A DNA stretch of 64,000 nucleotides from Pleurotus ostreatus/Saccharomyces cerevisiae fusant. Its lineage: Eukaryota; Opisthokonta. The stretch spans positions 62,570 through 126,569 of the forward strand of contig JAMQCK010000038.1 in the NCBI GenBank assembly GCA_024196135.1. Reading direction: 5' to 3'. Each line of letters begins with the position of its first letter. Within the stretch, counting starts at the first letter, position 1. Both the position numbers and the translations under genes were made by a program. The notes under the pieces were generated by a model. The model had not been told where the DNA came from. It worked only from the letters and a program-made list of their open reading frames with translations, and ran no database searches. Of the stretch, positions 1-11,244 are shown in pieces.

Positions 1-671
1 AGGCGCTCATCCTCTCTCCCTGGCAGCGAACTACGAGGCTCTTTCGCGTACATCCTTTGCCAGCAAAAACACTTAGCCCAGCTCTTATGTGTCGCCTCAG
101 CCATGACGCCAATCTAGTCTGGGTTCTACCATTCACACCGGCGGAATGACTTGTCCCATGTCAGCGCTAGCGACCGTCGGCGACGCTGCAATTTCTTGTT
201 AGCCTCGAAATCGGCTCAAACCCCTCTCGCTGCTATTGTATATGCATGAGGAACGCGCTCCCCGCAATTGGCCATCGAAGGGGGTTCGGGGGTAAAGAGT
301 ACGAATCGCAGAGAAGACCCAGGCCTTCGACCGCGACGCGAAAGAGGGGCATATCTTGTGTTGGTCTCTTCATCGTCTTCCTCAACGCTGCTTTCCGCGG
401 TCTCATCCATTGCGCTGTCAGACACGCAGCTCGCGAACATACCGGTCGCGGTTAGAACGCGCTAAGCGGACAGCGTGGCGTAGTGCGCCCCGAAGAGGGT
501 GCGTCACAGAAGGCCCGTTATGCTGATCTCCCCGAGCCCAAGCTATACTGAGTCTAGCCCCAACTTGGCGGCATTTACTGCACTTTTCGTTGACCGCTTC
601 CGCCCCTCGTTTATAAGAAGGCCGAGGGTACTCCCCCGGCTATCATCGCCGCCCTCAGCACGATCGCAGCC
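1..671. other. No convincing gene; upstream region of the first gene
   Basis: Short overlapping reading frames exist between 216 and 465 on both strands, but none shows a recognisable domain. The minus-strand one at 216-440 would encode a 74-residue acidic peptide with an ATG start. The only supported element is the TATA box at 612. Confidence 0.5.
612..617 (+). promoter_or_regulatory. TATA box of the 672 gene
   Basis: TATAAG lies 55 bases before the ATG at 672, a usual distance for fungal TATA promoters with a short leader. Transcription start is not visible from sequence. Confidence 0.5.
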
Positions 672-2132
672 ATGAAGCACGTATCGCTCCTCCTCCCATC
701 CTGGAAGCGTAAGGAGAGGTCCCCTGACTCGAGGGAGGCTTCCCCACATCACTCCCCCATCGACTCTCCGCGCGGCAGCTCCTTTCTCACCACGGGATCA
801 TGGCAAGATCTGGAGCAGGCGACGCGACACAAGTCCACACTGGGTTCCCTGGGCGTCAAGCGCACGCGCTCCAAGGGCTCATCGTCTACTTCTTACTTGG
901 ACATGGATGAAGGTCGGCGATCTCTGCACTCCAGCACGAATGGCTTTCGCTCTTTGCGTACGTCCAAGTCAGTTGCGGCTATGCCACCCTCCCGCCCAGC
1001 ACCTCCCCCTCCGCTGTACCCTCTTAGTGCACCCAGCACTCCCGCTCGCGCGTCCCTCCACGCATCGTACAGTGCACCTCCGTTATCCGCGCAGAAGTGC
1101 GATCTCGAGCCGATCGAGGTCGCAACGTCGAATCTCTTGTCCTCCGAGTCGGGGCGAGTGAACTCGGCATACTGCCCAACCGAGCTCGACTGCATCTGGG
1201 ACGGCTTCCTCCGCGAGATGGAGGAGGAAGAGGCCACCATCGATCCCGCGTGCCCATCGCGATCCAGGGCCAGCGACGCACTATCCCCACCGCCGGCGTT
1301 CTGTAGAAGCCAGAGGGAAACGCCTCCGCCGCGGCACTGTCAGGTGTTTACGAGCAGTGAGCATTCTCTTACGGCTCCGGAACGTCAGGCGCCCCGTGCG
1401 CCTATGCCTTCGACCGCGAGGCCGGAGGATATTGCGCCTGAAAAATCGGACATGCCCAAGATGCGCGGGCCACTCGAAGGAGAAGGAAGCGAATCCGACG
1501 ACGATGGCGACTCTATCATCGATCCCTTGCTATGCTTCCCTAGCCCGCCGCCCCTTAGGATACGCAAGCGGATTCCGACCCCAATAATCGTGCCGTCCTA
1601 CAGCGCCGCGCCAAGCCTCTCGTCCTCTTCCCCATCTTCATCACCCACGTCCGACGACACGCCCATCGGCACGCCAACCACGCCGCGCGCACCGCACCCA
1701 TACGCCATCGCACAGATGTATTCCGCGAACGTCTCGAAGTCCCAGACCGAGCATGGCTCTGGCGACGAGGTGCACGACATCTTCTCGATGTATTCGCCCA
1801 GCGCGTGCGCGCAGTTCTCCACGGAGATGGAGGAGCGGGGTAACAACCCGCCGGACGTGCCAGACCTGCGGTCCTGCTTGATACCACCGAGAAGCCCTGT
1901 ACGAGAATCGCGCCAGCGCGTGGAAGTCCGCGCCCATGTAGGCGCCGCAATGCGCGCCCTTGAGACGCACAGATCCTACCTGGTGAGCAGGGATGCCATT
2001 ATTGTTCTACCTTACACGAGCCTGATCGACGTCTTGCAGTCTTCTATGGGCCGCCGAGCTCCTTCTAGAGGCCAGTCCAGCGCAGAGGACGCCGGCGCGG
2101 CCACGGCTGTGAGCTGGGGGATTGCTGTATGA
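672..2132 (+). CDS. Ser/Pro-rich hypothetical protein, single exon
   Basis: I do not recognise this 486-residue protein. It is intronless, unusual beside its intron-rich neighbours. It is dominated by Ser, Pro and Arg and looks largely disordered, with many SP dipeptides that could be proline-directed phosphorylation sites. The only segment that looks folded is near the C-terminus (about residues 410-465), where VEVRAHVGAAMRALE and IIVLPYTSLIDVLQ suggest amphipathic helices. No signal peptide or membrane segment is seen. The ATG at 672 is the first in frame after a TATA box and codon use is GC3-rich like neighbouring genes, which supports it being real. It is probably specific to basidiomycetes. 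Confidence 0.65.
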   Translation: MKHVSLLLPSWKRKERSPDSREASPHHSPIDSPRGSSFLTTGSWQDLEQATRHKSTLGSLGVKRTRSKGSSSTSYLDMDEGRRSLHSSTNGFRSLRTSKSVAAMPPSRPAPPPPLYPLSAPSTPARASLHASYSAPPLSAQKCDLEPIEVATSNLLSSESGRVNSAYCPTELDCIWDGFLREMEEEEATIDPACPSRSRASDALSPPPAFCRSQRETPPPRHCQVFTSSEHSLTAPERQAPRAPMPSTARPEDIAPEKSDMPKMRGPLEGEGSESDDDGDSIIDPLLCFPSPPPLRIRKRIPTPIIVPSYSAAPSLSSSSPSSSPTSDDTPIGTPTTPRAPHPYAIAQMYSANVSKSQTEHGSGDEVHDIFSMYSPSACAQFSTEMEERGNNPPDVPDLRSCLIPPRSPVRESRQRVEVRAHVGAAMRALETHRSYLVSRDAIIVLPYTSLIDVLQSSMGRRAPSRGQSSAEDAGAATAVSWGIAV

Positions 2133-2372
2133 TGCATCACCATGAATTTTGACTGTAATTACTTCCTGTTTATCGGATGGGCGGGCTCATTCGACTATTA
2201 CACCAAGCCTCTCATTCATCACGAAGCAGACTAGCATACGAGACGCAAGTAAGCTGTAGTAATCATATTTCTGGTGTAACGTACAACAAAATACTGGCGC
2301 AAGCGTGCTACACTACAGTGCAGGCTTTCCCCGCGACCAGCTATAATTTTGTAAGGATAGCCGGTCTAATGT

Positions 2373-2759
2373 TCATTGGATCTTCTTAGTCTCTATTGTT
2401 GGCGCTGGGCGAATGGGAGTCGGCGCAGATGTGTCTTCAAGCAGGGATGTAATGATGTATGACACTAGGATGAGGTTTGCAGCGACGATAGCAGTCAGCG
2501 CAGCATACGTGGCGTTCCCTACACATGCATCAGGTCAACATAGACTCCGCTGGCACCGCGACGTACCATTCCAGAGGTACTTCTGGCTGGCAAAGTAGGA
2601 CGTCAGGGGGACGATGCCCAACGCGGCGCTGAAGACTACTAGCTTGATGAGGGTGGCACTGCGAAGCGTGTCAGACGCGTCTCGGAGTAGCGAAAAGTTC
2701 ACGCCGCACCGTGAAGCTGCTTTGGAGACGTTGACGCCGACGGCGGCTTGGTCTGCCAT
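2373..2759 (-). CDS. VMA21: V-ATPase assembly factor Vma21, ER membrane
   Basis: Vma21 is a small ER protein with two membrane spans that helps assemble the V0 sector of the vacuolar proton ATPase. Two exons joined by a 48-nt GT-AG intron (2519-2566) give 112 residues. The first exon starts MADQAAVG and contains the first membrane span (KLVVFSAALGIVPL), followed by SQKYLWNG. The join restores the family signature NGNATYAALTAIVAANLI, and the second span leads to LLEDTS. The protein ends KKIQ, a C-terminal dilysine (KKXX) ER-retrieval signal like the one in yeast Vma21. An in-frame ATG at 2819 would add 20 residues; 2759 is preferred because family members start just before the AAVG segment. 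It is divergent from ALG8, 144 bases away. Confidence 0.9.
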
Positions 2760-2903
2760 GATGGGGAAGAGCAAGGTTCGGGCCGGAAGGTGGGAGGCGC
2801 GCAACCACGTGTCCGCCATTGTTCTTGCTTCCGACCTTGAGGGCGATTTACTCTCGCCATCTTTCCACCTACGCGAGGTCGTGTCGGAGCAGGCATACTC
2901 GGG

Positions 2904-5090
2904 ATGCCGGCGGAAACCACTGCTGTGGAGGCACCGAAGGCCCCGCGCCGTTGGGCATTGCCGGAGTTCAATGCATCAGACTGGGATATCCTCGTACTCT
3001 CCACGGCATTCAAGCTGCTATTGTTCCCCACATAGTGAGTGCCATGTGTATCGCTAAGCTAAGCCCTGAGTGAGACTGACGATGACAGTCGCTCGACTGA
3101 CTTTGAGGTCCACCGCAACTGGCTTGCGATCACGCATTCGCTACCCATCTCGCAATGGTACTACGACGTGAGTCGACCGTGTTCCTCTACTTTGCACGGT
3201 CTCTTACCGATTATAGACCACATCAGAATGGAGTGAGCGAGAACCAAGCGTCGATGGCATGCATGTCCCCTCAATGAGCGCCCGCAGCCCTCGACTACCC
3301 CCCATTCTTCGCGTACTTTGAGAAGTTGCTCTCCATTCCGGCCTCCTTCGTCGACCCCAAGATCGTGGATGTCAATAACCTAGAATATGAGGCGTGGTCG
3401 GTCATCGCGTATCAGCGCACTACTGTCATCTTGACGGAGCTCGTGCTCGGTGCAGCCTGCTTGAGGTGCGTGCTAAGCTTGAAGATCTGATACACGCGCT
3501 GACATTCACGGAAGGCTCATCCGCAACTCTGTGGACCCCGCGACACAGCGAATTATTGCCGCCTCCTTGTTTCTGCACCCGGGGTTCATTATAGTCGACC
3601 ACATACACTTCCAGTACAATGGCTTCATGTTCGGCATCCTGCTATGGTCGATCATCATGGCCAGAGAGGTTCGTGCATCTCGATGGAGAGGGTCACTTGT
3701 CTAAACCCCTACAGGGCAAGCGGCTTGCCAGCGGTATTTTATTTGCCGTACTGCTGAACTTCAAGCACATCTACATGTATCTGGCTGTACGTCCATAAGG
3801 CCTTTTACTCGCCAAATTGTTTCACGCTTATATGTCTCCCAGCCAGCGTACTTTGTCTACCTTCTACGCTCCTTCTGCTTATCCCCGACTGGACGCCTGC
3901 AGATCAAGAACTTCCTCTCTCTCGCGAACGCTGTTATAGCCGTCTTCGTCACCTCCCTGGGACCCTTCATGCTAATGGGGCAAATCCCCCAGCTGCTGTC
4001 ACGGCTATTTCCCTTCAAGCGTGGGCTCAACCATGCCTACTGGGCACCCAACGTTTGGGCTTTGGTAACCGCGCTTGATCGCGTACTTCTACGTTGTGCG
4101 TTAGCTCTCCACGCCATGATCTCTCATTGTCTCGTTAGTGCCCCGCTCACGTCCCCATCAGACGTCCAGCGCACAGGCGCGGAAGTGACCATCAACGACT
4201 CCGGCGTCGCTTCTAGCTCGCGCGGGCTCGTTGGCGACACCGTCTTCGCCGTCCTGCCAAATGTGCAGCCCATCCACACATTCATCATCACGATTGCCTT
4301 CCAAATAGTGAGTAGCGCGTCGATCTGGCGCAGAAAATGGAGGCTCACGATAATTTGACAGGCGTTCCTAGTCAAGTTGTGGTTTAGGCCAACGTACAAG
4401 TCTTTCCTGACTGCACTTACCCTCTGCGGCTACACCTCGTTTCTGTTCGGCTGGCATGTGCACGAGAAAGCTGTCCTACTAGTACTCGTCCCGCTTAGGT
4501 ATGCGTAGTGATTGATGCCCTCATCTGCGAGATCTGACGCGGTGCCTTCAGCCTACTGGCAGCGGAGCGACAGGCGTACTTTCGTACCTTCCTCATTGCC
4601 AGCGTCGCCGGAATATTCTCACTCTTCCCGCTGCTCTTCACGCCGACAGGTGCGTAGTGGACGTCAAGCACACGCAGTCCTTCTTATTGATCATCGATGC
4701 AGAATCTGTCATCGAGGTCGTTTACTCCATTGCCTGGCTAGCTCTGGTCTACCTCCCTCTATCCCGCCGGGTCTACGAGTGCGTCCCCTTCTTCCATCCC
4801 CTTCTTCGCACCTGACGAGTTTGACCAGGTTCCCGAAGTCTATCTTCTACGTGATTCTCGACACTCTGGAGAAAATGTACCTTGCAGGCTTCATTCCATT
4901 GCAGCTCTTCGTCACGCTCTACCCAATGTGGTTGAGCAGGAGGGAAAGCTCGGGTGGGATGGAGTTCTTACCGCTGATGCTGACGAGCGTCTACTGCGCG
5001 GTGGGGCTAGTGCATGCGTTTGTGAGGCTGGCTTATGTGTATGTCAACGAGGAGAGAGCGTACCAAGGACCGTTGAATGAGGTTCAGTAG
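2904..5090 (+). CDS. ALG8: Dolichyl-P-Glc:Glc1Man9GlcNAc2-PP-dolichol alpha-1,3-glucosyltransferase
   Basis: Alg8 adds the second glucose to the lipid-linked N-glycan precursor in the ER lumen, using dolichyl-phosphate glucose. It is a multi-membrane GT-C enzyme (GT57). About ten short introns interrupt the gene. Splicing gives [12 protein letters not shown], then [15 protein letters not shown], the luminal acidic loop typical of the ALG6/ALG8 family. Later come [10 protein letters not shown] and [15 protein letters not shown]. The last motif (FPFKRGL with AYWAPN) is the ALG8 form, which favours ALG8 over ALG6. The start chosen, [12 protein letters not shown], leads directly into SDWDILVL and the first membrane helix. 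The last exon encodes several hydrophobic helices and stops at 5090. Exon edges in the 4080-4850 part are approximate. Confidence 0.9.
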
Positions 5091-5370
5091 TTGGGCTGCA
5101 ATGCACGGGTTGTTCTGGACTTGTAAGGCTGAAGGATTCCCATCGGTACGGTTTCGGACAGCGAAATGGAACCTTGTCGTCGGCATGCCACTGCATGAGA
5201 AGAGGACTTTGTACATGCAACTGAGTTCTGACGGTCCTTCAAACTTCAAAGCTTCAAGATGAAGGTCACGCCTCGGTTGAACTTTTCACGTGAGAGATAA
5301 GATAGCGCCGCCAGTGACGTGCCTGTGCCGGCCTAGTGCCGGCCAACGGCCCTTGCCACCTCCCCGCGCC

Positions 5371-6574
5371 ATGGACAACTCACCAACCTCCCTCTTCGAC
5401 TCCTACGAGAATGAGTTCACGCAGTTCATCGACACTATAAACGACAAGCTCGAGGAGGCGTCGAAGGATGGGGATGCGGGTGCGTGAGGCATGCTGTGGA
5501 CGGAGAAGGCGTAGCTGACGGGTGCTTCCTCTACGCAACTGCGCAACCGACGACTGGGTATCTTGTGCCCGCTGACTCTACTTGTCCTTCCTCGCCTATC
5601 CGAATTTACACTTAATGATGCTCTACTGGACTATACACCACGCCACACTCCAGAGGCCCGCCTCTCCACCCTTCGCCGCACCGCTATGGACCTCGACGAG
5701 GCGGACGAGATGCTCTCGCAGATGCAGATCGAGCTGCCCTCCATTCCGCAATCTCTCCGCGCGCCCTACCAGCAGCGCCTTGGCGCGGCAAAGAGCACGC
5801 TCGCAGGCGCGAAGCGGCGGTACAAGGAGACGGAGGCGCGCGTCTCGTTGCTGGGCAGCCGCTCGCGAAGCGGCGGGGGCTTCGCGCGGACGTCGACATC
5901 GGATGATCCGTATGGAGATGTTTCCAGTGGTGAGAACGAGATGAGAACTTTGCTTGCGAGGAGCGCAAGGAGGAGGATCGAAGGAATGTATTAATGAGAT
6001 ACGACAGACCGCGCCCGACTGCTTGCAGGCACGGCGAAGCTGGACGAGGGGACGCGGCGGCTGGAGGAGTCGCAACGGATCGCGATGGAGACGGAGCAGA
6101 CCGGCGCGGATATCCTGCTGAACCTGCGCGGGCAGAGGGAGCAAATCGAGCATGCGCGCGATACGGTGAGTGCTGGCGGTATCCTCGCCGAATATGCTCG
6201 CCTAAGAGAGCTGACGTTCTATGTAGCTGGGCACTGCGGAGCGGCACATCGACCGGGCGTCTGGGACGCTGAAGGGCATGATTCGCAGGTGAGTGGAGGA
6301 TCTTCCGTGTCTATCTTTCGTACGTTGTCGTCAATTCACCTGGCGAGCGTTTGTTTGTCTTTGCTTATCTTGCCTAACATCATGGTACAGGGCGTACACG
6401 CTCTTCTATTGATCGCTGTACAACCGTGCTCTCTCCTCCATTGCCACCTATTCCGTATGTCTGATTTGCTAACTCACGAACCACAGAATGTATCAACAGC
6501 GTTTCATTACCGCTGGCATCATCGGCGTCCTGCTCCTGCTCATCGCCCTCATCTTGTACTCGAAGCTGAGCTAG
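5371..6574 (+). CDS. VTI1: Vti1-type Qb-SNARE
   Basis: Vti1 is a v/t-SNARE for retrograde Golgi traffic and for fusion at endosomes and vacuole. The start MDNSPTSLFDSYENEF begins the N-terminal Habc bundle (LDEADEMLSQMQIELPSIP is the characteristic Vti1 segment). The SNARE helix has RIAMETEQTGADILLNLRGQ, with a glutamine at the expected central layer in LRGQREQ, followed by HIDRASGTLKGMIRR. The final exon carries MYQQRFITAG and the C-terminal membrane anchor GVLLLLIALILY, ending at TAG 6572-6574. At least four introns are needed; the two in the linker (around 5940-6020 and 6165-6225) are clear. It lies 280 bases after ALG8 on the same strand. Confidence 0.9.
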
Positions 6575-6946
6575 ACGACGTGTCTGTCTCAGCTGGACGA
6601 CGTCACATGCATAGCTAGAGACGGACGTGCACCGGCTGCGAGCGCCTATGCAGGTTAGTAGCCACGCCGGAATCCCACAAGGCCACCTTCATGTATTTTA
6701 CTTCTTTTTTGGATATATTCAAGGCGACACCTAAGGACAATGTCATTCACTTTCACTACCTTCTCATGGTCGACGTCCTGCAATTCCGGTGAAGAAAACG
6801 CTAAGATGGGGCGCGCGCGAGGAAGAGCAAGGAGCAGGACAATGCGGTACGCGAAGAATGCGAACGCGGCAGATTCACGCAAAGACGTCCGAGCAAAAGG
6901 ATACAAGTGGATGGTAAGATACAACATGGTAATCCGGATACATGGT
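6575..6946. other. Convergent 3' region of VTI1 and DRG1
   Basis: This gap holds the 3' ends of two converging genes. Reading frames here show no family resemblance and I see no structured repeat. Confidence 0.5.
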
Positions 6947-8503
6947 TTACTTCTTGGAAATGTGGACGACTGAGAGAAAATGTTCAGACGCGACACAATT
7001 GTGATTGGGCAGGTACTCACCGTCCTCATCCTCCAAAACGTGATCCAGGCCGACCTTCTGCCCTCGCGAATGCTTCGCGCTCGCTCCCCACACGATTGCG
7101 CTGTACAACAGTCAGCATTCCATCCTTCTATTACACAAACTTCAACACTCACAACTTCATCTGCTTCGCAATTTCCTTATGGATCGAATTACAAAAGTCC
7201 TCCACCGTGCACTTCCCGCGCTTCAGCACGACCGGCTGCGTGTAATCTGGAGGCAGCTTCCGCGGCTTCGTGTACACGCGCACGAGGTCGAGCGCCTTCC
7301 ACATGGTGTCGATGAGCTCGTCAATGTTCATCCATTGGCCGGAGGAGATGGGGACGGAGTTGGGGATCTTGTACAGGAGGTCGAGTTCTTCGATGGAGAT
7401 GGCGTCAATTTTGTTGAGGACCTGGAAGAAGGGGTGAGTGAGCTAGGTGAATTGGGTCGAAGCGACAAAGAACGCACATAGATTGCCGGAATGTACACCC
7501 GGTTCCCCTCCACCACGTCTACCAGATCATCTGCCGTAGCATTTGGTTCCCGGATAGCGACGTCTGCATTGCTGATCTTGTACTCGCTCAACACGGCTTT
7601 GATTTCATCGTGGTCGATATTTGTTAGAGGCACAGTGTTGGTGATGGCGATACCACCCTTGTCCTTTCTACGGACGAGGATCTGCGGCGGACGCTTGTTC
7701 AGGCGGATACCGAAGCCCTCCAGCTCGGCCTCGATGATTTTCTTGTCACCGAGGGGCTTGAGGACATCGAGAACGATAAAGATGAGGTTGCAAGTGCGAG
7801 CGACGGCGATGACTGAGACGACGGTCAGTGGTGGAATGTTATGGAAGCTGAAGTAACGCACCTTGTTTACCACGACCACGACCGTCGGCGGCACCCTCGA
7901 TGATACCAGCTGGGACGAGATGAGCGATCGCACAGTGCGATGAGTGAACGACATACGCAAATCGAGGATCTGGATTGGCGCGCCATGGACCTTGACCGTT
8001 CCGGGTACGGTCGTGAGTGTCGTGAAGTCGATCGCTGATACTTCCGAATGCGTTCCCGTTAGTTTTGACATAAGTGTTGACTGAGTGAAGTCAGCGTGGC
8101 AGGCAAGCACAGAGTGTATGATCACACACCTTGCCCACTGAAGGGAAGCCGACGAATCCTACAGAGGCGACACCTGTTCTCGCTACATCGAAGCCCACGC
8201 CTCCGCCACCTCCACCTCCCCCACCGCCGGGGGTGATGAGTTCGCGCTTTAGCTTGGCGAGCTTGGCCTTGAGCTGGCCTAAGTGGTAGCTCGTGGCCTT
8301 ATTCTTTTGGGCTGTACAGAGGTCAAGGTCTTGATTACTAGATCAGCGACGGACATACTTCTGGCCTGCCTGCGCGTCAGACCAGGTTGCGGACGGGGCG
8401 CGAAGTTCTCACCATCTCATCTTCGATTTCCTGTTACGGTCATCAATAGCTGCGAGCGCAAGGGGACGGTATGTCGCACCTTGATCTTTTGTACGGTCGT
8501 CAT
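6947..8503 (-). CDS. RBG1: Developmentally regulated GTP-binding protein Rbg1/DRG1
   Basis: DRG1/Rbg1 is a cytosolic TRAFAC-class GTPase that binds ribosomes with its partner Tma46/DFRP1 and supports translation. Small 5' exons encode [14 protein letters not shown] and [17 protein letters not shown], matching the Rbg1 amino terminus. The G1 loop GFPSVGKST is formed by splicing between 8150 and 8100. G3 DLPGIIEGA, G4 NKID and the TGS domain ([20 protein letters not shown]) follow. The last exons give [22 protein letters not shown] and VVHISKK before TAA. A glycine-rich run of about eleven residues sits between the coiled N-terminus and the G domain. Motifs match DRG1/Rbg1 rather than DRG2/Rbg2. 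It is divergent from the K+ transporter gene, with 392 bases between starts. Confidence 0.93.
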
Positions 8504-8895
8504 TTTGGCAGTAGACTGTGGAGAACAATAGATGGTAAAATCTAATCCGGAAGGAGCGAACAATGCTGATGGTCACGGCGTCACAGTGCCCACGGGCGTG
8601 ACGGCTGATTCTGTGGTTTCCATCAACGGTCTACCGCAGCGCTCTCGCTACAGTCTCGCCACCGCGCTGCTGCCTGCAGCCTGCCCGGCCGCTCTGCCCT
8701 TTACTTTCTCCACTACGCCGCCAACTTGCGCAGTTGTTACCCAACACACCGCGCAACCACCGCCACGCTGACACTCGTTCACGCCCTCACGCTCCCTTCC
8801 AACGGCTGGTCCACCCAACTACACCCACAGTAGTTTGAGTCTCGTTCTCCCGCCTATTCGTACCGCCTTTTACCTCCCCGCAACACAACTTCACC
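8504..8895. promoter_or_regulatory. Shared divergent promoter, DRG1 and KCH1-like
   Basis: This 392-base region separates two divergent starts. It is pyrimidine-rich towards the plus-strand gene. I see no clear TATA box and no conserved small ORF. Confidence 0.45.
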
Positions 8896-10765
8896 ATGTC
8901 TATGTGCTGCTCTGGCCCGAAATGGAAGCGAGAACAGGTCCCCGACCACAAGGTGTGAACCAGCGCAGCGCCCGCCGTCCTCTGCCAGCTCACGCGTCCC
9001 CGCCCTTAGTTCGACTTCGTCGACACCCGGGAGTTCACCGATAATGGGTTCATCATGCGAATGAAGTGCGCAGTCTATCATACTTCCTGTCACAGGTCCA
9101 CTGATCCCATCCCCTCGCGACCGCCAGATACCTCTGGCTCTACATCATCTGTCTCAAGGACTTCCTTGTCTACGTCTCCGATATCTTCTCCGCGATTACT
9201 ATGCTTACGACCTCGTCCTGGTCGAATGAGATCTTCAATACTTGCGACCACTTGAAGGGCTGCGTCAACATCCCCTTCAAGGTCGGCAAGTGGGTATTCG
9301 TTGGGTGTATCATCTTCTCGTTCCTGCTGGTACGCGCTTCATAAATCTCAACTACCATGCATGCTTATATCCTGTCAGCTCGGATACGAGGGACGGAAAG
9401 CAAAGAAGATTGTTGCCAGCAGAGATATCTCTTACGCGTTCACCAATATCATGGCGAATCACTACTACTCCCTCCGTGCGTATATACGCATCCCCTGGAT
9501 ATCCAGACACTTACTCCGTTCCATCAGGCTCATATGATTGTTTCTGCTTCTTCGATCATATCAGCAATTCCACCAAGACGAGCGATGACTTTGCATTCTT
9601 CGTCTTCTTCACCTTCAAGAGTAAATCGCATATATGCTACCCGATACTCCCCACTAATCAGAATTCCAGGTTGGAAGCGGTTGCTTTTGGCCGATGGTCC
9701 GCGTCAGACGATCAATGCGCTCACGTTGTACGCTGTGTGGCTCGTGAAGCACAAGAACCCGGGAGACTGGTACGACATCTCGAAGTATTTCGATGACAAC
9801 AGTCCGTCCACCTCCGCCCTCATGGTGACGACATTCTTCACCGTGATGGTCTTCGCGGGTTCATTACTTCTCCTTATCGGTGCTGCTATCTGCTACGTCC
9901 CGCTGCTTTGCCATATCCGTGGTAACCTCAAGGTAAAGATCCTCCTCATATATCCCCGTGTTGTACTGAATAATCGCAGGAATACTGTTGCCACAAAGTC
10001 GACAAGCGTATTGCCCTCGTCATCAAGAGGCGCAACAAGCAGCGCATCGCGGAGAACGCGAAGCAGGCCCGCAAGGAAGCCATGGGCGACTTCTCGCACG
10101 TCAAGGATGGCGGCAAGGCCCTCCCGCAACCCACTCTCCCCCAGTTGTCCGTCGACGACGACGATGACGCCGTGTCCACCATCCGCGGCGCCCCCTCCAC
10201 CTACAAGACTTACAACGCCCCCTCCACATATACCGCACAAACCGGGGACTACTACTACTCCGACAAATCCGAGTTCCCTCCGCCAATGCCGCCATACAAC
10301 CCGTACGCGACCGCGCAAGCGCCGAGCGTGTACGGGTACAACGCGAGCCAGGCAACGCTGGCGGACGACCCGCACGCATACGCGTACGACGAGGACAACG
10401 AGAGCAACGCGCACCTAGTGAGCGCCGCGGCACCTGTCGCAGTGAGCACGCCCACTGCCGCCTCGTACGGCTACGCGATCGACCGCCCAGGGACCGCGGC
10501 GTCGTATGGCCACGCGCTGGACCGCCCGGGGACGGCTGCGCCGAACCCGTACCAGCAGCAGCCGCACTATGGATATGGTGCGGACGCGTATGGCGGTTAT
10601 GGCGCGCAGTCCGATGCGTACAGCGTCAACGGACAGACGCACGACGCATACGGCGTGCACGCGCAGCACGACGCGTACTCGCAACAGGACGCGTACGGCG
10701 GGTACTCGTCGCAGCAGCAGCCGTACTCGCACCAGCACGGCGGCTCACACGGACAAGCAATGTAG
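8896..10765 (+). CDS. Kch1/Prm6-family plasma-membrane potassium transporter
   Basis: Members of this fungal family (Kch1/Kch2, Prm6) support low-affinity K+ influx that feeds Ca2+ signalling. The start MSMCCSGPKWKREQVPDHK followed by FDFVDTREF is the family N-terminus. Hydrophobic segments include YLWLYIICLKDFLVYVSDI, GKWVFVGCIIFSFLL and MVFAGSLLLLIGAAICYV. Between them are conserved cytosolic motifs RDISYAFTNIMAN, CFFDHISNSTK and WKRLLLADGPRQTINALTL. After HKVDKRI and a basic segment, the last roughly 220 residues are a low-complexity tail rich in Tyr, Gly, Gln and Ala. The tail has a tandem 13-residue repeat (ASYG-Y/H-A-I/L-DRPGTA) and repeated DAY units. Several short introns occur between 8960 and 9980. 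Confidence 0.85.
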
Positions 10766-11244
10766 TATTACCTGGACAGTGTTTTCTGTTATATATCATT
10801 TCGGTATCGTACATTCGCGATCGCTGGTATCGTACATTTCTCGCGGCGGCTGGTGCTCCATGCACTGGCTGTTCGCGTTAGACCTGTAATTTGGGATTTG
10901 GGGGCCAATGGTTCGCAAGTTCTGATAGGCCCTGGTGGCCGGACGCGCTGGACGCGGGATGCAAGACGCTGGTCGTTTTGTGTGTGTCGACCGCCGCAAG
11001 ACGTGAAGTTGGATGAGGAGGGTCCGTACAACCTGGATGCACAACACGGCTCCGGTGGCACTGTCATCCACAAAGGTGGTATAGAAAAGCCTGACTCGAG
11101 GTCGAGACCATATGCATCTCTTCCAAGTCATGGAACAGAAGACCTCGCTGCACACTACAAGCATAGGCACGACTTCTCGCATTGAAACTCCGAGGAAAAG
11201 ACTACATTGTTGTCACTTCTAACATGATCATGACGCCCACTTAT
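10766..11244. other. Convergent 3' intergenic region
   Basis: This gap lies between the stop of the K+ transporter and the stop of the aldo-keto reductase. Apart from the 13-bp direct repeat I see nothing; a plus-strand frame of 110 codons (10853-11185) has no recognisable domain. Confidence 0.5.
10803..10838 (+). repeat. 13-bp direct repeat in 3' flank
   Basis: GGTATCGTACATT occurs at 10803-10815 and again, perfectly, at 10826-10838, 38 to 73 bases after the stop codon of the K+ transporter gene. It probably lies in the 3' untranslated region. Function is unknown. Confidence 0.6.
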
